Below, in pieces: positions 33,449 to 44,620 of a DNA stretch of 64,000 bases. Positions within the stretch are counted from its first letter, which is position 1; the number at the start of each line of letters is the position of its first letter. Location: contig NZ_JBIGIC010000016.1 of assembly GCF_043555985.1 (NCBI RefSeq), forward strand, positions 1-64,000, in the 5' to 3' direction. The notes under the pieces are model-generated. The model did not search any database, had not been told where the DNA came from, and was given only the letters and a program-made list of their open reading frames with translations. The DNA comes from Pelomonas candidula (GTDB lineage Bacteria; Pseudomonadota; Gammaproteobacteria; Burkholderiales; Burkholderiaceae_C). The translations under genes were made by a program, and so were the position numbers.

Positions 33449-34611
33449 CAGGGCTGCGTGAAGCGGTCGCCCGGTTTGACCGGTTCTTTCACCGAGATGA
33501 TCAGCGCGTAGGACACGCGCTCGTAGACCTCGAAGACAAACAGCACGCCGTGGCGCTCGTCGGGCAGCTTGATGGCTTGGGCGCGGTCCTGGGTCTTGTC
33601 GACGACGGCTTGGCCATCGCGCCACAGCGCGAAGACATGGCCACGCTCGACGCCATCGCGCCTGCCGCGGTTCAGCGCCACGATCTGGTTTTGGCCGGCG
33701 TTCAATGCGTCGCCGTAGAGGGCAGCGATCTGGCCCTTGATCTCGTGGTCCGGAGCGTGGGGGACGTAACGGTCGAGGTTGCGCTGCGGGGTCGGTGCCA
33801 AGCGGTCGCCGACGCCGACTTCCTGCTTGACCTGCTTGATCTGCATCGTCGCCGGCACGATCTCGGTCTTGCCGTCAGCGGTCTTGCGGTCCTCGCCGGG
33901 GCGGATCAGGTCGGCCGTACCGACGTAGGGGGCCTCGTAGCCGAGCACTTCCTTGGTGGTCGGGTCGATCAGCGGGCGCGAGGTACGGAAGACGCGGAAG
34001 TCGGTCGCACCGCCGAAGTCGCCGCGGGCGTAGGCCAGGTCGCCCTGGCCCAGCACCACGCGACCTTCCTGCGAAGCGACGATGCGCGGCGCCTTGGCCA
34101 GCTCGTCGGTGTCGAAGACGACGGCGTCGGTCAGGAAAGCCTGGATCAGGTGCAGCGGGATGCTGGGGATGGCGCTGGAGTCCAGCGCTGAGATGCGCAT
34201 CTGCGGGCTGAGCTTGAGGGTGTCACCCGCCGCGCCGCCGCCCACCTGCTGGCCGATCTGCAGCCGCGCGCGGCCGTCCCCCTTGACGAGCAGCAGCACT
34301 TGGCCCGGGTAGATCAGGTGGGGGTTGCGGATCTGGTCGCGGTTCATGCCCCACAGCTCGGGCCAGCGCCACGGGCTCTTGAGGAACAGCTTGGAGATGT
34401 CCCAGAGGGTGTCGCCAGCCACGACGGTGTGGCTGTCGGGCGCGTTGGGTGCCAGCTCGGACAGCGGCACGCCGGCACTGGCGACCTGGTCGGCCACGCG
34501 GCGTTGCTCGGGAGTGACGGGCAGCTTGCTGGCTTGGGCCCAGGCCGAGGTCGTCGCAAGGGTCAGGCAGGCCACAAGGACAGAAATGTGGGCGGGGCGG
34601 GCAGCAGGCAT
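33448..34611 (-). CDS. exported LysM peptidoglycan-binding domain protein
   Basis: The 387-aa product has a signal peptide (ISVLVACLTLATTSAWAQ) and one LysM domain (SHTVVAGDTLWDISKLFLKS, PELWGMNRDQIRNPHLIYPG). The rest is beta-rich and of unknown fold, ending PVKPGDRFTQP. LysM genes of this type conservatively precede dprA and lie divergent from def in betaproteobacteria. It probably binds peptidoglycan in the periplasm. The start at 34611 is chosen because it begins the signal peptide. Confidence 0.88.
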   Translation of the reverse strand: MPAARPAHISVLVACLTLATTSAWAQASKLPVTPEQRRVADQVASAGVPLSELAPNAPDSHTVVAGDTLWDISKLFLKSPWRWPELWGMNRDQIRNPHLIYPGQVLLLVKGDGRARLQIGQQVGGGAAGDTLKLSPQMRISALDSSAIPSIPLHLIQAFLTDAVVFDTDELAKAPRIVASQEGRVVLGQGDLAYARGDFGGATDFRVFRTSRPLIDPTTKEVLGYEAPYVGTADLIRPGEDRKTADGKTEIVPATMQIKQVKQEVGVGDRLAPTPQRNLDRYVPHAPDHEIKGQIAALYGDALNAGQNQIVALNRGRRDGVERGHVFALWRDGQAVVDKTQDRAQAIKLPDERHGVLFVFEVYERVSYALIISVKEPVKPGDRFTQP

Positions 34612-34726
34612 CAGGCGCGGTCTCCGAAGGGATTGCCGGATCGGCGAAAATCTGGGCGATTCTGCCCGCATTACCGGGGGCAACCAACAACCGCTAGCGC
34701 TCGTTTGCGAGTGCTTACAAGGCGCC

Positions 34727-35263
34727 ATGGCTCAACTCGACATCCTCCGCTACCCCGATCCGCGCCTGCACACCGTCGCCAAACCCGTGACGGCCGTGGA
34801 CGAACGCATCCGCCAGCTCGTCGACGACATGCTGGAAACCATGTATGCCGCCGACGGCGTCGGCCTGGCTGCGACGCAGGTGGACGTACACGAGCGTGTC
34901 ATCGTCATCGACACGTCGCAGGAACGCGACACCCCGCGCGTGCTGATCAACCCCGAACTGGTGAAAACCAGCGAGCGCATGGTCGACGGCGAGGAGGGCT
35001 GCCTGTCGGTGCCGCAGATCTACGACAAGGTTGTGCGCCACGCCGAAGTCACCGTGCGGGCGACCAACCGCGACGGCGAGGTCTACGAGTTCGACGCCGA
35101 TGGCCTGCTGGCCGTCTGCGTGCAGCACGAGATGGACCACCTGATGGGCAAGGTGTTCGTCGAGTACCTGAGCCCGCTCAAGCGCGACCGCATCAAGACC
35201 AAGATGGTCAAGAAGACGCGCGAGGAAGAGGCCGAGGCCAAGAAGCGCCTGCAGCGCTTCTGA
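34727..35263 (+). CDS. def: peptide deformylase
   Basis: This 178-aa metalloenzyme removes the N-formyl group from nascent proteins. All three motifs are present: GVGLAATQ, EEGCLSVP (metal Cys) and QHEMDHLMG (HExxH type). The C-terminal basic helix (KTREEEAEAKKRLQRF) is usual. fmt follows after 5 bp, pairing formylation and deformylation in one operon. Confidence 0.97.
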   Translation: MAQLDILRYPDPRLHTVAKPVTAVDERIRQLVDDMLETMYAADGVGLAATQVDVHERVIVIDTSQERDTPRVLINPELVKTSERMVDGEEGCLSVPQIYDKVVRHAEVTVRATNRDGEVYEFDADGLLAVCVQHEMDHLMGKVFVEYLSPLKRDRIKTKMVKKTREEEAEAKKRLQRF

Positions 35264-35268
35264 CTGCC

Positions 35269-36201
35269 ATGCGCGTTGTCTTTGCCGGCACGCCGGAGTT
35301 CGCCGCCGTCGCGCTGGATGCGCTGCTGGCCGCCGGTTTCACCGTGCCGCTGGTGCTGACCCAGCCGGACCGCCCGGCGGGTCGCGGCATGAAGCTGCAG
35401 GCCTCGGCCGTGAAGCAGCGTGCCGTCGCGGCCAGTATCCCGGTGGCGCAGCCGCAGGGGCTGAAGCTCGATGGCAAATACGCCGTCGATGCGGCCGCGG
35501 CCCGTGAGGCGTTGCTGGCGGCCGATGCCGATGTGATGGTCGTCGCCGCCTACGGGTTGATCCTGCCGCAGTGGGTGCTCGACACCCCGCGGCGGGGCTG
35601 CCTGAACATCCACGCGTCGCTGCTGCCGCGCTGGCGCGGCGCTGCGCCCATCCACCGTGCCATCGAGGCCGGTGACGCCGAGACCGGCATCACCATCATG
35701 CAGATGGATGCCGGCCTGGACACCGGCGACATGCTGCTCATCGGCCGCGAGGCCATCCGTGCCGACGACACGACGTCGGTGCTGCACGACCGCCTGGCAG
35801 ACCTGGGCGGGCGGCTCATCGTCCAGGCGCTGCAGGCCGCGTCGCTGGCGCGCACGGCACAGCCGGCCGAGGGCGTCACCTACGCGCACAAGATCGAGAA
35901 GGCCGAGAGCACGATCGACTGGACCCAGTCCGCGGCCGAGATCGAGCGCCGCCTGCGCGCCTTCGATCCCTTCCCGGGCGGCGCGGCTGTGCTGGCCGGC
36001 GAGACGGTCAAGGTCTGGCGTGCCGAGCTGGCCGACGGCAGCGGTGCGCCGGGCGAGGTCATCGCCGCCGGCCCCGTCGTGGCCTGCGGTCAGGGTGCGC
36101 TGAAGCTGACCGAGCTGCAGCGCGCCGGCGGCAAGCGCGGCCCGGCGGCGGCCTTTCTGCAGGCCCGGCCCATCGCCGTCGGCGAACGCTTCGACGCTTG
36201 A
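35269..36201 (+). CDS. fmt: methionyl-tRNA formyltransferase
   Basis: This 310-aa enzyme formylates initiator Met-tRNA using 10-formyl-THF. It shows the family opening RVVFAGTPEFA, the binding signature NIHASLLPRWRGAAPIHRAI and the C-terminal OB-like domain with ERRLRAFDPFPGG. It is directly downstream of def. Confidence 0.97.
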   Translation: MRVVFAGTPEFAAVALDALLAAGFTVPLVLTQPDRPAGRGMKLQASAVKQRAVAASIPVAQPQGLKLDGKYAVDAAAAREALLAADADVMVVAAYGLILPQWVLDTPRRGCLNIHASLLPRWRGAAPIHRAIEAGDAETGITIMQMDAGLDTGDMLLIGREAIRADDTTSVLHDRLADLGGRLIVQALQAASLARTAQPAEGVTYAHKIEKAESTIDWTQSAAEIERRLRAFDPFPGGAAVLAGETVKVWRAELADGSGAPGEVIAAGPVVACGQGALKLTELQRAGGKRGPAAAFLQARPIAVGERFDA

Positions 36202-36223
36202 AGCCAGCTTGAAAGCACCGGGC

Positions 36224-36240
36224 GTGGCACCATCTGCCAC
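36224..36240 (+). promoter_or_regulatory. small inverted repeat before htpX
   Basis: gtggca-ccatc-tgccac is a perfect 6-bp dyad, 22 bp after fmt and 30 bp before htpX. It could be an operator or a short mRNA hairpin; nothing else supports either. Confidence 0.3.
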
Positions 36241-36270
36241 GTCATCTGTCACTCCGGAAAGCCTCACCCG

Positions 36271-37116
36271 ATGTTCAACCTCGTGAAGACTGCCATGCTG
36301 ATGGCCGCCATCACGGCGCTGTTCATGGCCGTGGGCGTCATGATCGGCGGCCGGGCCGGCATGCTGATCGCGCTGCTGGTGGCCGTCGGCATGAACTTCT
36401 TCAGCTACTGGTTCTCCGCGGACATGGTGCTGAAGATGTACAACGCCCGCGAGGTGGATGCGTCGTCAGCGCCGCAGTTCTACGGCCTGGTGGCCGAACT
36501 GGCCCAGCGCGCCGGTCTGCCCATGCCGAAGGTCTACCTGATCGAGGAAGACGCGCCCAACGCCTTCGCGACGGGCCGCAACCCCGAGCACGCGGCCGTC
36601 GCGGCGACGACCGGCATCCTGCGCGTGCTGTCCGAGCGCGAGCTGCGTGGCGTCATGGCGCACGAGCTGGCCCACGTGGCCAACCGCGACATCCTGACCA
36701 GCACCATCAGCGCGACGATGGCCGGTGCGATCTCGATGCTGGCCAATTTCGCCGCCTTCTTCGGCGGCCGTGACGAGCATGGCCGGCCGACCAACCCGAT
36801 CGCCGGCATCGCGGTGGCCATCCTCGCGCCGCTGGCGGCCAGCCTGATCCAGATGGCCATCAGCCGTGCCCGCGAGTTCGAGGCCGACCGTGGCGGCGCC
36901 GAGATTTCCGGCGACCCGGCTGCGCTGGCGTCGGCGCTGGACAAGATCCATCGCGTTGCCCAGGGCATTCCGCTCGGCACCGCCGAGGCGCACCCCGAGA
37001 CGGCGCAGATGATGATCATGAACCCGCTGTCCGGCGGTGGCCTGAGCGGGCTGTTTTCCACGCATCCGCCGACCGAAGAGCGCATCGCACGGTTGCTGGC
37101 GATGGCCAGGCGCTGA
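36271..37116 (+). CDS. htpX: membrane zinc metalloprotease HtpX
   Basis: This 281-aa inner-membrane M48 protease degrades misfolded membrane proteins. It has two N-terminal TMs (8-50), the zinc site HELAH followed by NRDILTST, the third ligand in SRAREFEADRGGAEI (E of EFEAD) and the end STHPPTEERIARL. Complete. Confidence 0.96.
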   Translation: MFNLVKTAMLMAAITALFMAVGVMIGGRAGMLIALLVAVGMNFFSYWFSADMVLKMYNAREVDASSAPQFYGLVAELAQRAGLPMPKVYLIEEDAPNAFATGRNPEHAAVAATTGILRVLSERELRGVMAHELAHVANRDILTSTISATMAGAISMLANFAAFFGGRDEHGRPTNPIAGIAVAILAPLAASLIQMAISRAREFEADRGGAEISGDPAALASALDKIHRVAQGIPLGTAEAHPETAQMMIMNPLSGGGLSGLFSTHPPTEERIARLLAMARR

Positions 37117-37154
37117 TACTCAAGTTCCCCACCCCGCCGCCGATACCTGAGCAG

Positions 37155-37553
37155 ATGAAGCATCTCCTTCTTGCCCTGCCCCTGCTCGCAGCCCTGAGCG
37201 CCTGCGAGCAGCTGGGCATCGACGACCCCGTCAAGGTGGCCGCCGCCAAGGAGGCCGACGGCAAGGCCATCGGCAGCGCCTGCCGGCATGCGATGCGCGC
37301 CATCGAAGACTGCTACGTTCTCAACCCCAAGGCCCAGAAAGCTGCCGTCTATGCCGGCTGGCGCGAGATGGACGAGTACATGCGCGAGAACAAGCTCGAG
37401 GGCATCGTGCCCGTCGTGCCGCGCCCCGGGGCCGTGAAGCAGGCCGACGACGACACCGTCGACAAGCCCGCCGAAAAACCGGCCGAGAAGAGTACCGAAA
37501 AGAGCACCGACAAGGCAGCCGACAAGGCTGCGGAGAAGCCCAAGGCCCACTGA
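37155..37553 (+). CDS. small lipoprotein with Lys/Glu/Ala-rich repetitive tail
   Basis: The 132-aa product has a lipoprotein signal (LLALPLLAALSAC, lipobox LSAC). The mature domain has two further cysteines (SACRHAMRAIEDCYVLNPKA). It ends in a charged low-complexity tail of repeated K-P/S-A/T-E units (KPAEKPAEKSTEKSTDKA). I do not recognise a family. The tail may span the periplasm or contact peptidoglycan, as in other charged lipoprotein tails; this is inference. Confidence 0.75.
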   Translation: MKHLLLALPLLAALSACEQLGIDDPVKVAAAKEADGKAIGSACRHAMRAIEDCYVLNPKAQKAAVYAGWREMDEYMRENKLEGIVPVVPRPGAVKQADDDTVDKPAEKPAEKSTEKSTDKAADKAAEKPKAH

Positions 37554-37669
37554 CCGGTGCGCCGCAGGCGCATCTCGGCCCCCGAATCCTGCGGGTCGTC
37601 GCGTGGCGCTGGGGCGGGGCCGGGCGGCCCGACAACATGGCGTCCATCGCAACCTTGATGGAGCCCGCC

Positions 37670-38422
37670 ATGAACACCTCCCGCCGTCTTGTCGCCCTCG
37701 GCCTCGTCGCCGCCAGCCTGTGCGGCGCTGCCGAAGCCTGGAGCTGGGGCAGCAGCGAGCGCGTCACCGGCAATGGAGACGTCGCGACCGAGGTGCGCGA
37801 CACCGGCGCCTTCGACGGCGTGGCGCTGAGCGGCGGCTTCAACGTCGTCATCCGCCAGGGCAAGGGCGGCAAGGTCGAGGTCAAGGCCGACCGCAACCTG
37901 CTGCCCTACATCGAGACCGATGTCGTCGACGGCAGCAAGGGCCGCACGCTTCGGATCGGACCGCGCAAGAACACCAGCTTCTCCACGTCCTTCACGCCCA
38001 GCCTCGTCATCGAGATGCCGGCGCTGCGCGCGGTATCGGTGGCGGGGTCCGGCAAGGTCCAGGTCGAGGCCATGAAGACCGGCGGCGTCGACGCCGACAT
38101 CGCCGGCTCGGGCGACATCCGCTTCGCGCAGCTGGACGCCGAGCGTCTGGGCATGCGCGTCAGCGGCAGCGGCGACATCGTCGCTGCCGGTCGCTGCAAT
38201 AACGCCCATGTCTCCATCGCCGGCAGCGGCGACGTGCGCGCCGTCGACCTGGCGGCCGACGAGGTCAAGGTCAGTATTGCCGGCAGCGGCGACGCGCAGG
38301 TCAACGCGGCGAAGAGGCTCAACGTCTCCATCGCGGGCAGCGGCGACGTGAAGTACACGGGCTCGCCGGAGATCACCAGCTCCATCGCCGGCAGCGGCAA
38401 GGTGCGTCGTCTCGAGAAGTAA
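37670..38422 (+). CDS. exported DUF2807 (GIN domain) protein with tandem AGSGD repeats
   Basis: The 250-aa product has a signal peptide (ALGLVAASLCGAAEA) and a DUF2807 head starting FDGVALSGGFNVVIRQGKGG. Seven degenerate repeats of about 20 residues follow, each with an S-I/V-AGSGD/K-V core (for example HVSIAGSGDVRA, KVSIAGSGDAQV, NVSIAGSGDVKY). The pattern predicts a regular beta-helix. The repeats are also visible in DNA (gccggcagcggcgac recurs), so copy number may vary between strains. Role unknown; family members are periplasmic or surface proteins. Confidence 0.85.
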   Translation: MNTSRRLVALGLVAASLCGAAEAWSWGSSERVTGNGDVATEVRDTGAFDGVALSGGFNVVIRQGKGGKVEVKADRNLLPYIETDVVDGSKGRTLRIGPRKNTSFSTSFTPSLVIEMPALRAVSVAGSGKVQVEAMKTGGVDADIAGSGDIRFAQLDAERLGMRVSGSGDIVAAGRCNNAHVSIAGSGDVRAVDLAADEVKVSIAGSGDAQVNAAKRLNVSIAGSGDVKYTGSPEITSSIAGSGKVRRLEK

Positions 38423-38445
38423 ACGCGGCCGCCGACAATGGCGGC

Positions 38446-39165
38446 ATGCAGTTGATTCAAAAGCTGCGCGCGCTGGTCGGTGATCCCGACTTCCAGCACG
38501 GCGCGCGCGACATGGCCTCCCCTTCGCTGGGGTTGGCCGCCTGGGGGCTGGTGGCTGGCGTCACGATGGTGAAGAGCGGGCTCAGCCTGCCGCTGGCGAT
38601 GGGCATGTCCCTGCTCGTCTTCGCCGGTAGCGCGCAGCTGACGGCGCTGCCGCTGATCGCCTCCGGCGCGCCGCTGTGGGTGCTGCTGGCCACGGCCTTC
38701 TGCGTGAACCTGCGCTTCGTCATCTTCAGCGCGCAATGGCGCAGCTACTGGGCGCATCTGCCGCGCTGGCGCCGGCTGCTGAGCGGCTATCTGTCGGCCG
38801 ACCTGAACTTCGTCTACTTCGTGAAGCGCTACCCCGACCCGGTGCCGGCACCGGGCCAGCAGCGCTACTTCTGGGGCGGCGTCGCGATCAACTGGCCGAC
38901 CTGGCAGGTTTGCTCCTTCACCGGCATTTTTCTGGCCGACCGCATCCCGACGCAATGGGGCATCGGCTTCGCCGGCGTGCTGGCGCTGCTGGGGCTGTCC
39001 TACGCGCTGCTGAGCGAGCGCCTGCTGTGGTGGGTGGCGGTGACGGCGGGCGCCGTGTCCATCGCGACCTACTCGCTGCCGCTCAAGCTCAACATCCTGT
39101 GCGCCATCGTCGCGGCCGGTGCGGTGGGCTGGTGGCTGGACACGCGAAAGGCGCGCCATGAGTGA
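38446..39165 (+). CDS. azlC: AzlC family branched-chain amino acid exporter subunit
   Basis: This 239-aa inner-membrane protein has about 6-7 TMs and the family pattern: LGLAAWGLVAGVTMVKSGLS, FAGSAQLTALPLIASGAP and NLRFVIFSAQWRSYW. It forms a two-subunit exporter with AzlD, whose gene overlaps by 8 bp. Confidence 0.92.
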   Translation: MQLIQKLRALVGDPDFQHGARDMASPSLGLAAWGLVAGVTMVKSGLSLPLAMGMSLLVFAGSAQLTALPLIASGAPLWVLLATAFCVNLRFVIFSAQWRSYWAHLPRWRRLLSGYLSADLNFVYFVKRYPDPVPAPGQQRYFWGGVAINWPTWQVCSFTGIFLADRIPTQWGIGFAGVLALLGLSYALLSERLLWWVAVTAGAVSIATYSLPLKLNILCAIVAAGAVGWWLDTRKARHE

Positions 39166-39487
39166 CGCGATGACCTGGGTGGCCCTGTTCGGCCTGGCCG
39201 CGATCAGCGTGCTGACGCGCAGCTTCTTCATGATCAGCGAGCGGCCGTTGCCCATCCCCGACTGGCTGCGCGAGCTGCTGAAGGTCGCGCCGCTGGCCGC
39301 ACTGGTGGCCGTCGTTGCGCCGGAAATCTTCATGACGCAGGGCCACGTCATCACGACCTGGCAGGACGCGCGCTGGCCCGCTGCGGTGGCCGCGACGGGC
39401 TACTACTTCTGGCGCAAGGGCATCCTGGGGACCATCCTCGTCGGCATGGCCGTAATGCTGCCGCTCAAGCTCGGACTCGGTTGGTAA
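39158..39487 (+). CDS. azlD: AzlD family branched-chain amino acid exporter subunit
   Basis: The 109-aa product has three to four TMs (WVALFGLAAISVLTRSFFMI, LLKVAPLAALVAVVAPEIF). It is the small partner of AzlC. The ATG at 39158 lies inside the azlC 3' end (8-bp overlap), so translation is coupled. Confidence 0.92.
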   Translation: MSDAMTWVALFGLAAISVLTRSFFMISERPLPIPDWLRELLKVAPLAALVAVVAPEIFMTQGHVITTWQDARWPAAVAATGYYFWRKGILGTILVGMAVMLPLKLGLGW

Positions 39488-39553
39488 CCGTCGGGAGCGC
39501 GCGGGCGGCGAGAATCGCGGCAGTTTCTCTACCCAACCGCACCCGCCCCGACC

Positions 39554-40747
39554 ATGAACGTCATCCGCTTCTCCGACCTGATCGCCGCCGGCAAGGTGGC
39601 CGGCCAGCGCGTCTTCATCCGCGCCGACCTCAACGTGCCGCAGGACGACAACGGCAAGATCACCGAGGACACCCGCATCCGCGCCTCGCTGCCGGCCATC
39701 AAGATGGCGCTGGACGCCGGTGCCGCCGTCATGGTCACGTCCCACCTGGGCCGGCCGACCGAGGGCGAGTTCAAGCCCGAAGACTCGTTGGCGCCCGTCG
39801 CCGAGCGCATGGCCGAGCTGCTGGGCCGCCCCGTGCCGCTGCAGCGCGACTGGGTCGACGCCGTCTCCGTCGCGCCGGGCCAGCTGGTGCTGCTGGAGAA
39901 CTGCCGCGTCAACAAGGGCGAGAAGAAGTGCAGCGAGGAGCTGTCCCGCAAGCTGGCCGGCCTGTGCGACATCTTCGTGCACGACGCCTTCGGCACCGCC
40001 CACCGCGCCGAGGCCACGACCTACGGCATCGCCAAGTTCGCCAAGATCGCCTGTGCCGGCCCGCTGCTGGCGGCCGAGATCGACGCCATCACCAAGGCCC
40101 TGGCCAACCCGCGCCGCCCGCTGGTGGCCATCGTCGCCGGCTCCAAGGTCTCGACCAAGCTGACCATCCTGCAGAGCCTGGCCGACAAGGTCGACGGCCT
40201 CATCGTCGGCGGCGGCATCGCCAACACCTTCATGCTGGCCTCGGGTCTGAAGATCGGCAAGTCGCTGGCCGAGCCGGACCTGGTCGACCAGGCCAAGGCC
40301 GTCATCGAAGCCATGAAGGCACGCGGCGCCGAGGTGCCCATCCCCGAAGACGTCGTCACCGCCAAGACCTTCGCGGCCGGCGCGACGGCCTCCGTCAAGG
40401 CGGCAGCGGACGTCGAAGACGACGACCTCATCCTCGACATCGGTCCCAAGACGGCCACCAAGCTGGCCGAGAAGCTCAAGGCCGCCGGCACCATCGTCTG
40501 GAACGGCCCGGTGGGTGTGTTCGAGTTCCCGGCCTTCGCCCACGGCACCGAAGCCATCGCCCGCGCCATCGCAGAGAGCGTCGCCTTCAGCATTGCCGGT
40601 GGTGGCGACACGCTGGCGGCCATTGCCAAGTACGGCATCGAGAAGGACGTCGGCTACATCTCCACCGGCGGCGGCGCCTTCCTCGAAGTGCTGGAAGGCA
40701 AGACGCTGCCGGCCTTCGAGATCCTCAGCAAGCGCGCGGCCGGCTGA
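39554..40747 (+). CDS. pgk: phosphoglycerate kinase
   Basis: This 397-aa glycolytic enzyme converts 1,3-bisphosphoglycerate plus ADP to 3-phosphoglycerate plus ATP. Motifs are VFIRADLNVPQD, VMVTSHLGRPTEG, ENCRVNKGEKK, FGTAHRAEATT, VAGSKVSTKL and the nucleotide-binding VEDDDLILDIGPKT to ISTGGGAFLEVLEGKTLPA. It lies 6 kb upstream of pyk with maeB between. Confidence 0.97.
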   Translation: MNVIRFSDLIAAGKVAGQRVFIRADLNVPQDDNGKITEDTRIRASLPAIKMALDAGAAVMVTSHLGRPTEGEFKPEDSLAPVAERMAELLGRPVPLQRDWVDAVSVAPGQLVLLENCRVNKGEKKCSEELSRKLAGLCDIFVHDAFGTAHRAEATTYGIAKFAKIACAGPLLAAEIDAITKALANPRRPLVAIVAGSKVSTKLTILQSLADKVDGLIVGGGIANTFMLASGLKIGKSLAEPDLVDQAKAVIEAMKARGAEVPIPEDVVTAKTFAAGATASVKAAADVEDDDLILDIGPKTATKLAEKLKAAGTIVWNGPVGVFEFPAFAHGTEAIARAIAESVAFSIAGGGDTLAAIAKYGIEKDVGYISTGGGAFLEVLEGKTLPAFEILSKRAAG

Positions 40748-40831
40748 TCCCGCGCGTGGCGGCGTGAGGCCGTCACGCTCGCGCGGGCGTCCCGGATGGA
40801 CGCCTGCGCCTTCGGCGCCCAGAATGGCCCG

Positions 40832-42088
40832 ATGGTTTTGCGCTGGCTGCTCGCCCTGCTCGTCGTCACGACGTTGTTGGGTCTCTTTGCCAACGAACAC
40901 TGGATGACACGCCGGCTGGCGCTGGACGGGCGCGGCCCGGGCCAGCAGGCCGAGGTGGTGGACGACAGTGGCAGCGGCGGAGCCAGCCATGCCGAGCTGG
41001 TCACGTCGCCCGACGGTGCGCAGACGATGCGCTGCGAGATCAAGCCGGGCTTCGAGTGGCCGTTCTGCGAACTGCAGATCACGCCAAAGCGTGGCGAGCT
41101 GGACCTGACCCGCTTCAGCAGCCTGCGGCTGTGGGTGACCGTGCAGGGCCCGCAGAAGGACGCCGGCCCGGCGCAACTGCGGGTTTTCCTGCGCAGTTTC
41201 CATCCGGGCTACCCGGGCCACGGCGTCGGTGAAGATCTCAAGCCGCATGAAGTCGTCTTCGCGCCGGCCGGGCTGACACTGCCGGTGGAGCTGCGGCTGT
41301 CGCAGTTCATGGTCAGCTCCTGGTGGGCGCAGACCCACCCACTGCCGGTGCCGCTGATGGGGCCGCAACTGGATCGCGTGCGCGCCATCAGCTTCAGTAC
41401 CGGCGGGCAGGTGTTGCCGGGCATGCATGTCATCCGGCTGGATCGTGCCGAGCTGATCGGCAACTGGGTGGCGCCGGAGACCTTCCGCCTGGGCCTGGTG
41501 ATGCTGTGGATGGCCAGCCTGCTGGGTTATCTGGTGTGGGAGAGCTGGGCGGTGCGTGCGCGCCTGCGCCGATCCATGCGGCGTTCGCAGGCGCTGGAGA
41601 AGCTGGCGTTGCGCGACCCGCTGACGCAGGTGGCCAACCGCGAAGGCCTGAACCGCGCGCTGGAGCTGCTGTTGCGCGCGCAGGGGGAGTTGAGCTTCCC
41701 GCTGTCGGTGGTGTTCGTCGACGCCGATCACTTCAAGCGCGTCAATGACGAGCACGGCCACGACGTGGGCGACCAGGTGCTGACGTTGCTGGCCCAGACG
41801 CTGCGCGCCAACCTGCCGCGCGACGATCTGGTGGCGCGCTGGGGTGGCGAGGAGTTCGTCATCGTCATGCCGCAGACGCCGGCCGAGGAGGCGGTGGCTG
41901 TGGCGGAGCGGCTGCGTGCGGTGCTGCAACGCACGCCGTGGCCGGCGGGCCTCGCCGTGACGGCCAGCTGGGGCGTGGCGGAGGCGCCCAACGAGGCGGG
42001 GCTGGAGGCCGCGATGCGCGAGGCCGACCAGGCCATGTACCGTGCCAAGCATGGCGGGCGCGACCGGGTGATATCGGCTTCGGCATGA
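40832..42088 (+). CDS. membrane diguanylate cyclase with periplasmic galactose-binding-like sensor
   Basis: The 418-aa product has an N-terminal TM (about 2-20), a ~190-residue periplasmic domain and a second TM near 220-240. The periplasmic domain is beta-rich and resembles CIA30/CBM-type jelly rolls (PFCELQITPKRGELDLTRFS, MHVIRLDRAELIGNW). A cytoplasmic GGDEF domain begins at ALRDPLTQVANREGLNRAL. The active-site loop is GGEEF (338-342), so it should make c-di-GMP. The inhibitory I-site reads PRDD rather than RxxD, so product inhibition is probably lost. The ligand may be a carbohydrate or cell-wall fragment (inference). Confidence 0.88.
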   Translation: MVLRWLLALLVVTTLLGLFANEHWMTRRLALDGRGPGQQAEVVDDSGSGGASHAELVTSPDGAQTMRCEIKPGFEWPFCELQITPKRGELDLTRFSSLRLWVTVQGPQKDAGPAQLRVFLRSFHPGYPGHGVGEDLKPHEVVFAPAGLTLPVELRLSQFMVSSWWAQTHPLPVPLMGPQLDRVRAISFSTGGQVLPGMHVIRLDRAELIGNWVAPETFRLGLVMLWMASLLGYLVWESWAVRARLRRSMRRSQALEKLALRDPLTQVANREGLNRALELLLRAQGELSFPLSVVFVDADHFKRVNDEHGHDVGDQVLTLLAQTLRANLPRDDLVARWGGEEFVIVMPQTPAEEAVAVAERLRAVLQRTPWPAGLAVTASWGVAEAPNEAGLEAAMREADQAMYRAKHGGRDRVISASA

Positions 42089-42116
42089 ATCGCCAAGAAA
42101 CCTGCATCGGGCGAGG

Positions 42117-42136
42117 CTGAAACGCGGCGTAACCTC
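42117..42136 (+). promoter_or_regulatory. GAAAC-type direct-repeat element before maeB
   Basis: This 20-bp element reads ctgaaacgcggcgtaacctc, with GAAAC and GTAAC starting 10 bp apart, and ends 28 bp before the maeB start. An 18/20 match occurs before pyk at 46660-46679. One helical turn between half-sites suits a regulator or an RNA polymerase contact. Confidence 0.4.
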
Positions 42137-42164
42137 GCGGGTTCCCTCTGCGAAACCGACCGCC

Positions 42165-44492
<2,328 letters not shown>

Positions 44493-44525
44493 CCGCAACT
44501 CGCAGCGTTGTTCGGGCCAAGCGAC

Positions 44526-44620
44526 GGGCCGCTCCCTAGCCGGCCCGTCAGGCGATGTGCTCGCGGCTCGATGCCGCGGGCATCGCCGTCCCCTCGGGGA
44601 CTGACCAGCTTCGCCGGCGT
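44526..44620 (+). repeat. multi-hairpin intergenic repeat, copy B (truncated)
   Basis: This copy is nearly identical to the first half of copy A: a gggccg...cggccc dyad with ccctagccggcccg, the hairpin tgctcgcggc-tcgat-gccgcgggca, the mini-hairpin cccctcgggg and ctgac. Compared with copy A the stem carries a compensated T-A to C-G change plus one wobble. The second half is lost or diverged where the EamA gene ends. It lies between convergent maeB and the EamA gene. Confidence 0.72.

Noticed and set aside
37640..38422. CRISPR-like array from the regularly spaced repeats
   Set aside because: The repeats are in-frame protein repeats (AGSGD) of a DUF2807 gene without unique spacers.
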